64,000 bases of DNA from positions 1-64,000 of the forward strand of contig CATZZP010000009.1 in assembly GCA_958426775.1 (NCBI GenBank), written 5' to 3'. A program made the position numbers and the translations under genes. The first letter of the stretch is position 1. The number at the start of each line of letters is the position of its first letter. Below, piece after piece: positions 58,942 to 64,000 of this stretch. Source of the DNA: an uncultured Bacillota bacterium (GTDB taxonomy: Bacteria; Bacillota; Clostridia; Lachnospirales; CAG-274). The notes beneath the pieces were generated by a model that was not told where the DNA came from, ran no database searches, and saw only the letters and a list, made by a program, of their open reading frames with translations.

Positions 58942-59190
58942 AAATCCCCCGCCTTTCTTTGTGACAATTTTAACAATAATCAAAAGCTATTATAACATTT
59001 ATTGAATTTTTTTTCAAGTAAACCCAATGTATTTTTGTATTATTTGTGTAAAACAAACAATTTTTTACATTTTTTATTTTAAAACAAATATTATTTTGTA
59101 TAAATTCCATAATTTTTAAGTACATTGCATATTTTTGTCAATTATGGTATATTTATATATAATATTTTATTCAAATACGGGGGCGATTTT

Positions 59191-59343
59191 ATGGATATTG
59201 AAAAAGAACTTATTAAACGAATAGACGAGCTTGAAAGCAAGACTTATATTTTTCCGGAGAAATTTACTGAAAAGGACTATATTTTTACCGCTGTTGTAAT
59301 TTTAATTTGCCTTATTGTGGTAATAGGAGGTGCTCTTCTATGA
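59191..59343 (+). CDS. Small single-helix membrane protein before an NCS1 permease
   Basis: A 50-residue protein: acidic/charged N-terminal half (MDIEKELIKRIDELESKTYIF, likely cytoplasmic helix) and one C-terminal transmembrane helix (about residues 31-50). GGGGGCG lies 8-9 nt before the ATG. Its TGA overlaps the ATG of the permease gene (ATGA), a sign of translational coupling. I do not recognise the family. Such tiny proteins can be regulatory or stabilising subunits of transporters, by inference only. The 249 nt upstream are very AT-rich and carry the promoters of this operon and of the divergent hydCBA. Confidence 0.8.
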   Translation: MDIEKELIKRIDELESKTYIFPEKFTEKDYIFTAVVILICLIVVIGGALL

Positions 59344-60755
59344 CAAGAGAGGTTGAACAGGCTGTTGAAAGGGAGGCTGTTCTGGGTACAATGCCTGTAA
59401 TGAACAGTGAAAGGCTTTACGGCTTTGTAGATGCCCTCCTTATTTTATCAGGCTACTGTATTGCAACCTGGAGCTACACTCAAGGGGCATATCTTACTAC
59501 CCTTGTAGGCTTTAAACAGCTTCTTATAGGGGCTTTTTTCGGTGCAATACTTATGCTTGCAATATATCAGCTGCCTGTTATTCTTTCTACCCGTTACGGC
59601 ATTGATATATGGGTTTGGCTAAGGGCAGTTTTAGGCTACAAAGGTATAGTAATTATGTCCCTTGTAATTATATTTGTAAATTATCCCTGGTATGCTGTTT
59701 CGGCAGACCTTTTTGCCTCGTCTATGAACACGCTTTTAGGTATATTCGGTATACCCGAAATACCTCACGTACTCCTTGCCACAGGCTGTGTTGTAATAGG
59801 TACCGCCCTTGCATACAGGGGTGTAGGGGCAATTACCGTAACAACACGTGTCCTTGTGCCTATGCTTTTACTTGTAGGTGTATTTGTGCTTATTGCAGGC
59901 TTTACTACAGTGCCTCCGGAGGCAATTTTAAATTACAGACCAAAAAATTATGAAGAGGGAAATATTATCCCCTACATTATTTCCATTGAGGCTAACTTTG
60001 CCTTTGTAATTACCCTTGTAGGCGGTATGGCAGGCATCCCCCGTCTTACCAAAACCGAAAGAGCAGGCTTTTGGGCAGGGGTACTGGGACAGGGGCTTGC
60101 AGGCTCATTTTTTGTTGTTTTAGGTGCAGTTATGGCTATAGCTATGGAATATGCTACAGGCGAGGCTGTATCTGATCCTACCCTTATGCTGGTTACTCTT
60201 ACAGTACCTGCTATGGGACTTTGCTCACTTTTGCTTGTTGCCTTTGCCAACATAGGTACACAGGCAGTAGGTGCTTATTTATACGGTGTAATGCTTAAGT
60301 CTTCTTTTAAGAAAATAGGCTATCGCTCTCTTATAATTATACTTGCCATTTACGTTACTCTCCTTTGTATATGGGGTAAGATAACGGAGTATTTCGGCTC
60401 ATTTTTAACAATAAGTGCCTGTGTATATGCTCCCCTTGCCGCATTGCTTTTTACAGACTTCTTTTTTATAAGAAAGCAAAGAATTTCCTTGTATTCAGCT
60501 TATAAGCTCAAGGGCTTTAACGCTTATAAATACACTAAGGGCTTTAATATCATAGGCTTTATATGTATGGTTTTCGGTTTTTGTATATCCATTGCTATAT
60601 ATAACCCCGTAAGCTGTCAGGTACATATACCGTTTCTGTTTTATTTTACACCTACAGGCTTTTCCTTTTTAAGCACCTGTGTGCTTTACTATGTGCTTAA
60701 TCAGATACCCCCTGTTAAAAGGTATATGTTAAGGGACAGTGAGGAAATTAAATGA
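59340..60755 (+). CDS. NCS1 family permease (cytosine/purine-type)
   Basis: A 471-residue membrane transporter with about twelve transmembrane helices. The start (MNSERLYGFVDALLILSGYCIATWSYTQGA) and the family loop near SIEANFAFVITLVGGMAGIPRLTKTER place it in the NCS1 nucleobase/cation symporter family. The substrate is uncertain (cytosine, purines, hydantoins or thiamine precursors are all used in the family). GGAGG lies before the ATG at 59340. It overlaps the upstream small gene by 4 nt and the downstream acyltransferase by 4 nt (ATGA), so all three are one translational unit. No purine, pyrimidine or thiamine genes are beside it. Confidence 0.88.
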   Translation: MTREVEQAVEREAVLGTMPVMNSERLYGFVDALLILSGYCIATWSYTQGAYLTTLVGFKQLLIGAFFGAILMLAIYQLPVILSTRYGIDIWVWLRAVLGYKGIVIMSLVIIFVNYPWYAVSADLFASSMNTLLGIFGIPEIPHVLLATGCVVIGTALAYRGVGAITVTTRVLVPMLLLVGVFVLIAGFTTVPPEAILNYRPKNYEEGNIIPYIISIEANFAFVITLVGGMAGIPRLTKTERAGFWAGVLGQGLAGSFFVVLGAVMAIAMEYATGEAVSDPTLMLVTLTVPAMGLCSLLLVAFANIGTQAVGAYLYGVMLKSSFKKIGYRSLIIILAIYVTLLCIWGKITEYFGSFLTISACVYAPLAALLFTDFFFIRKQRISLYSAYKLKGFNAYKYTKGFNIIGFICMVFGFCISIAIYNPVSCQVHIPFLFYFTPTGFSFLSTCVLYYVLNQIPPVKRYMLRDSEEIK

Positions 60756-62002
60756 AAAAACGGATAATTACAACTCCCTTTGACCGAAATATGCTACCCC
60801 CTCGGCAAAATCTGTTTTTTATGCCCTTTATATGGCTTGGAGCTTATATCACCACAAAGAGAAATCAGCTCAAAATTACTAAAATAAATATGGAGGGGAT
60901 AAAACCACCCTTTATTGTATTTGGCAATCATCAGGCATTTATGGATTTTCTTGTAACACCTCTTGCCCTCTTCCCCTACAGGGCAAACTATATATCGGAG
61001 CTTGAGGGCTTTGAGTATTACGGCGGTTGGCTTTACAGACAGGTGGGAGCCTTAGGCACAAGAAAGTTTGTAGATGATATGGCTCTTATAAAAAACATAA
61101 TAAACGTAGTAAAGCGTGGGGATATTATTGTAATTTATCCTGAGGCACGGTATTGTAATGCAGGCACATCTACCATTATACCCGACTCTGTAGGTAAACT
61201 TTGCAAAATCCTTAATGTACCTGTTGTGACCCTTAATATGAAGGGTAATTATTTACGTTCTCCCATATGGAATACAAAGGTGAGAAAGCAGGCAAGGCTA
61301 AGTGCCGAAATACGCTGTATCTACAGTGCCGATGAGGTTAGAAGGGCAAGTGCGGAGGAGATAAATAATAATATTCGCAAGGCTATTGCCTTTGATGAAT
61401 ATGAATATCAGCTTAAAAACAAAATTTCAATTACCCACCCTGAACGAGCAGAGGGCCTGGAGGCTGTGCTTTATAAATGCCCTGTATGCAAAAGTGAATT
61501 TAAGATAGTATCAAAGGGTGCGACCCTGACCTGTACCGGCTGTAACACTAAATGGGAAATGGATAATTACGGCAGACTTAATGCCTTAAATAATGAGTCT
61601 TTTACTTTAACTCATATACCCGACTTTTATGAATGGCAAAGACAGGAGCTTATAAAAGAAATAAATAACTACAGCTTTAAGGGTAGGGTACATATTGAGT
61701 CACTGCCTAATGAATATAACTTTATAGACTTAGGCGAGGGCATACTTGAGCATAATCACAAGGGCTTTTATCTGACCTTTAAAGACTACGGAGAGGAAAA
61801 GGAGAAAACCGTGTTTTTCCCTGCTAAAACAACCTTTTCTCTCCATACAGAGTACAACTACAGAAATAAGGGTCCCTGTATTACCCTTTCAACGGTTGAT
61901 AACACCTACTTTATTTACCCTCTTTCAGAGGGCTTTAATCCTACTAAATTACAATTTGCAACTGAATACTTTTATACCTTAAAAAATAAAGGAGATAGCT
62001 AA
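60752..62002 (+). CDS. Lysophospholipid acyltransferase-like protein with C-terminal zinc ribbon
   Basis: A 416-residue protein. The N-terminal half is a PlsC-like acyltransferase with FGNHQAFMDF (HX4D) and the YPEARYCNAG motif in place of the usual FPEGTR. Residues about 245-275 form a zinc ribbon (CPVCKSEFKI... TCTGCNTKW). The C-terminal 140 residues are a beta-rich domain of no family I can name (DLGEGILEHNHKGFYLTF). It begins with ATGA overlap on the permease gene. The acceptor lipid is unknown. The link to a nucleobase-type permease is unusual and unexplained. Confidence 0.85.
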   Translation: MKKRIITTPFDRNMLPPRQNLFFMPFIWLGAYITTKRNQLKITKINMEGIKPPFIVFGNHQAFMDFLVTPLALFPYRANYISELEGFEYYGGWLYRQVGALGTRKFVDDMALIKNIINVVKRGDIIVIYPEARYCNAGTSTIIPDSVGKLCKILNVPVVTLNMKGNYLRSPIWNTKVRKQARLSAEIRCIYSADEVRRASAEEINNNIRKAIAFDEYEYQLKNKISITHPERAEGLEAVLYKCPVCKSEFKIVSKGATLTCTGCNTKWEMDNYGRLNALNNESFTLTHIPDFYEWQRQELIKEINNYSFKGRVHIESLPNEYNFIDLGEGILEHNHKGFYLTFKDYGEEKEKTVFFPAKTTFSLHTEYNYRNKGPCITLSTVDNTYFIYPLSEGFNPTKLQFATEYFYTLKNKGDS

Positions 62003-62015
62003 GTCAGCTATCTCC
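61991..62015. terminator. Bidirectional terminator overlapping two stop codons
   Basis: A perfect 10-bp stem (61991-62000 with 62006-62015) with a 5-nt loop contains the stop codons of both convergent genes (62000-62002 and 62004-62006). A-rich and T-rich flanks allow it to work in both directions. Confidence 0.9.
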
Positions 62016-63269
62016 TTTTAACATATCCTCAATATAAATGCCGTAGCCCTTTGCAGGGTCCTGTATGAAAACATGAGTAACTGCACCTACAAGCCGACCC
62101 TCCTGTAAAATAGGAGCACCGCTCATACCCTGTACAATTCCTCCGGTTTCGTTAATAAGGTCCTTATCGGTTATTCTTATTACCATAGCCTTGCTTTTAT
62201 CTATGCTTAGGGTATCCGTACTTTCAATATTAATATCATAAGCCCTTACATTACTTCCCTTTGTAGTAACAAGAATTTGTGCCGAACCCTCCTTAACCTG
62301 ATTTTTTAAAGCTATTTTACAGCTTTTTTCAGTATTTGAGGGCATATTATAAAGCCTTCCCTTTATACCGTTATAGTTGTTTTCATAAACCTGTCCCAGA
62401 ATTGTATCCTTATCGGTACTGCCCATAAGCTCACCCGGCTTACCCTTTTCTCCCATGTCAACTTCCTTTATACTTGTAGGCATAATTTTACCGTTGCGTA
62501 TTTCCATTATATCCCCTGTATCAACATCTGTTACGGGATGTCCTAAGGCATAAAAGTTGCCCTCCTTGTCATAGCAGGTAACGGTACCTATTCCCTGAGT
62601 GCTGTCACGTACCCAAAGCCCCAGCTTTCTTTTACCGCTTTCACTGCTTAAGACAGGGCTTACCCTGGCTTTAAAAATTTCACCCTTACGTTCTACTGTA
62701 AGAGTAATCTCGTTTGCGGTACTGTTTTCCACATAGTTTATCAGGCTTTCCTTATCGGTAAGTGTTACTTTGTCGGCTTTCTTTATTAAATCACCGCTTT
62801 TCAGACTCTTTGCACAGGGGCTTACATATTTACCCCTTTCATTGCGGACCTCACCTGTACCGAGAACCAGTATACCGTCTGTATTTAATTCAAGTCCTAC
62901 CGCCTTACCCCAAGGTATAAGCTCCTTATTAGGCAAAACATCTATTGTGCTTTCCTTTAAAGGTATACCGCAAAAGGAAAGCCTTAAAAGTGCCTTACCT
63001 GCATTTTCCGCCTTAATTGTAACAGGGCTTTTCATATTAATGCGGATATTTTCTGTAACAGGCTTATCATTTACGGCACTTACCGCCTTATCCTTACATA
63101 AAAGCTCGCCTTTTAAGGGCATATTAAAGGTAAGAGTAGCACTTTCTCCGCTTAATACAACTATATTTGACGGCAAGGCAAGCCTTACACCTCCGTAAAC
63201 AGCCGATACAACAACAGCTATAATAAGTACAGCAAATATCAGCCTTGCCCTAAAACCCATAATCTTCAA
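62004..63269 (-). CDS. spoIVB: SpoIVB peptidase
   Basis: A serine peptidase of about 421 residues needed to activate the sigma-K checkpoint during sporulation. An N-terminal membrane anchor (RARLIFAVLIIAVVVSAVYGG) precedes a linker and a PDZ domain (about 130-215). The S55 catalytic domain has the His-bearing NFYALGHPVTD segment and the Ser in GMSGAPILQEG. This is strong evidence of endospore formation. TTG at 63269 has AAAGGA 9 nt upstream and is the preferred start; an in-frame TTG at 63305 and an ATG at 63260 are alternatives. Confidence 0.95.
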   Translation of the reverse strand: MKIMGFRARLIFAVLIIAVVVSAVYGGVRLALPSNIVVLSGESATLTFNMPLKGELLCKDKAVSAVNDKPVTENIRINMKSPVTIKAENAGKALLRLSFCGIPLKESTIDVLPNKELIPWGKAVGLELNTDGILVLGTGEVRNERGKYVSPCAKSLKSGDLIKKADKVTLTDKESLINYVENSTANEITLTVERKGEIFKARVSPVLSSESGKRKLGLWVRDSTQGIGTVTCYDKEGNFYALGHPVTDVDTGDIMEIRNGKIMPTSIKEVDMGEKGKPGELMGSTDKDTILGQVYENNYNGIKGRLYNMPSNTEKSCKIALKNQVKEGSAQILVTTKGSNVRAYDINIESTDTLSIDKSKAMVIRITDKDLINETGGIVQGMSGAPILQEGRLVGAVTHVFIQDPAKGYGIYIEDMLKGDS

Positions 63270-63352
63270 AAAAACACTTCCTTTAAGGTTTGCTTTCAAG
63301 GTCAAAACCTTGCTTGTAAATTAGCATAACCTAAAGGGAGTGTTTTATTCAT

Positions 63353-64000
63353 TTAAAAATCCTCTGCAATATCCAGCATTTCATCAAAGGTCTTTTCGGG
63401 ATAGATTTTATTAAACAGGCTGTAGGCTCTTCTTAAGCCTTCACCATCCTGTATATCCATATATTTCTTAACAAGGTGTAAAACTGTTTCTCCGCATACC
63501 CTTTTATTGACCGTAAGGTTGTTAAGGGCATAGTTTATTATATCCTCTGCCTTATTATAAAGCTCCATAGACATATATATATCTGCAAGGGTATTTATAT
63601 TGTCTATACACTCCTTATTATTTACACCCAGGATTTTACTGCGTATTCCCAGAGCCTCTGAATAAAGCTGTGCCGCCTTGGCATATTCATTCAAATTAAG
63701 ATACATATGCCCCAAATCCGCCAGATTGGTTGCATATATTATATGCTCCGTACCCATACTTTTTTTAATAATATTAATTGACTTTTGCTTTAAGGTAATT
63801 CCCTTTTCTGGACTGCCCATCTTTGTATAGCAGTCTGCAAGCTGAGATAAAGCATTTGCGTAATTGTGCTGGTCTGTACCGTAATTTTGCTTTATAGCAT
63901 CAATCAGTACATTATAGTTTTCAACAGCCTCCTCATACTTTCTGCTCTTATAAAGAAAGGCTGAGTAAAAGCCCAGAGCATTTATATATTCTTCAAAGCC
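63353..64000 (-). CDS. TPR-repeat protein, truncated by the window edge
   Basis: The frame ending at 63353 stays open to the right edge, so at least 215 codons are present and the 5' end is missing. The product consists of tetratricopeptide repeats of the kinesin-light-chain type (YANALSQLADCYTKMG, YATNLADLGHMYLNLNEYAKAAQLYSEAL, CIDNINTLADIYMSMELYNKAEDI). An in-frame ATG at 63820 is internal to a repeat and is not the start. It is a protein-protein interaction scaffold; the specific role is unknown. No terminator hairpin is obvious between it and spoIVB. Confidence 0.85.
   Translation of the reverse strand, partial: GFEEYINALGFYSAFLYKSRKYEEAVENYNVLIDAIKQNYGTDQHNYANALSQLADCYTKMGSPEKGITLKQKSINIIKKSMGTEHIIYATNLADLGHMYLNLNEYAKAAQLYSEALGIRSKILGVNNKECIDNINTLADIYMSMELYNKAEDIINYALNNLTVNKRVCGETVLHLVKKYMDIQDGEGLRRAYSLFNKIYPEKTFDEMLDIAEDF

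Noticed and set aside
58942..59190. Purine or other riboswitch before the NCS1 permease operon
   Set aside because: The 249-nt region is almost pure A/T without a recognisable aptamer core; it appears to hold only divergent promoters.

Overview
The window looks like chromosomal DNA of an anaerobic, endospore-forming member of the Clostridia (Firmicutes). The evidence is AT-rich DNA, strong AGGAGG-type ribosome binding sites, sporulation genes (yabP, yabQ, spoIVB), an LPxTG surface protein with a class D-like sortase, a trimeric [FeFe] hydrogenase, ferredoxin, rubrerythrin, thyX, feoAB, and a tRNA gene without an encoded CCA. Species cannot be assigned from sequence alone. Most of the window is ordinary, densely packed core genome. 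I see no intact prophage, insertion sequence or CRISPR array.

Layout: 1-562 holds an intergenic repeat, a promoter and a TPP riboswitch with its terminator. These control thiM-thiD-thiC (563-3490). A divergent GalE-like epimerase (3631-4626) and tRNA-Val(TAC) follow. On the minus strand lies mazG-hup-rqcP-yabP-yabQ-divIC (4860-7514). 7650-13133 is a cell-surface region: a secreted protein with a copper-amine-oxidase-N-like domain, a zinc-ribbon membrane protein, and a 1043-residue LPxTG adhesin-like protein with a perfect 432-bp tandem duplication. 14000-21359 is the conserved rsmB-rlmN-prpC-prkC-rsgA-rpe-thiN operon.

21946-29785 carries plsC, a degenerate hemerythrin-like protein, tldE/tldD, a ferredoxin, an amidase and two tandem HtrA proteases. 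29965-32202 has a probable 4-hydroxybutyrate dehydrogenase followed by the ruins of an AraC-type regulator. 32280-35190 has thyX, recR, ybaB, a 54-residue small protein and rbgA. 35323-37992 is an iron-uptake locus (feoA, feoB and a Cys-rich FeoB partner) with four TTAG-N6-CTAA palindromes. 38478-41407 encodes aspartate kinase, homoserine dehydrogenase and an ACT-domain regulator. 41558-48447 has rubrerythrin, hemW, sortase, dnaB, rplI, a GdpP-type phosphodiesterase lacking its membrane anchor, and pheA.

48868-51898 is a split methionine synthase (activation domain encoded separately). 53612-54535 is a Cys-rich protein ending in a Gly-Cys tail. 54640-58941 is a hydCBA-type electron-bifurcating hydrogenase. 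59191-62002 couples a 50-residue membrane protein, an NCS1 permease and an acyltransferase with a zinc ribbon. The window ends with spoIVB and a truncated TPR protein.

The most interesting items are the iron-locus operators, the hemerythrin-like protein that keeps only one iron site, the soluble GdpP, the surface protein's fresh duplication, the Cys-rich Gly-Cys-tailed protein and the microprotein/permease/acyltransferase operon. None is proof of a wholly new system.
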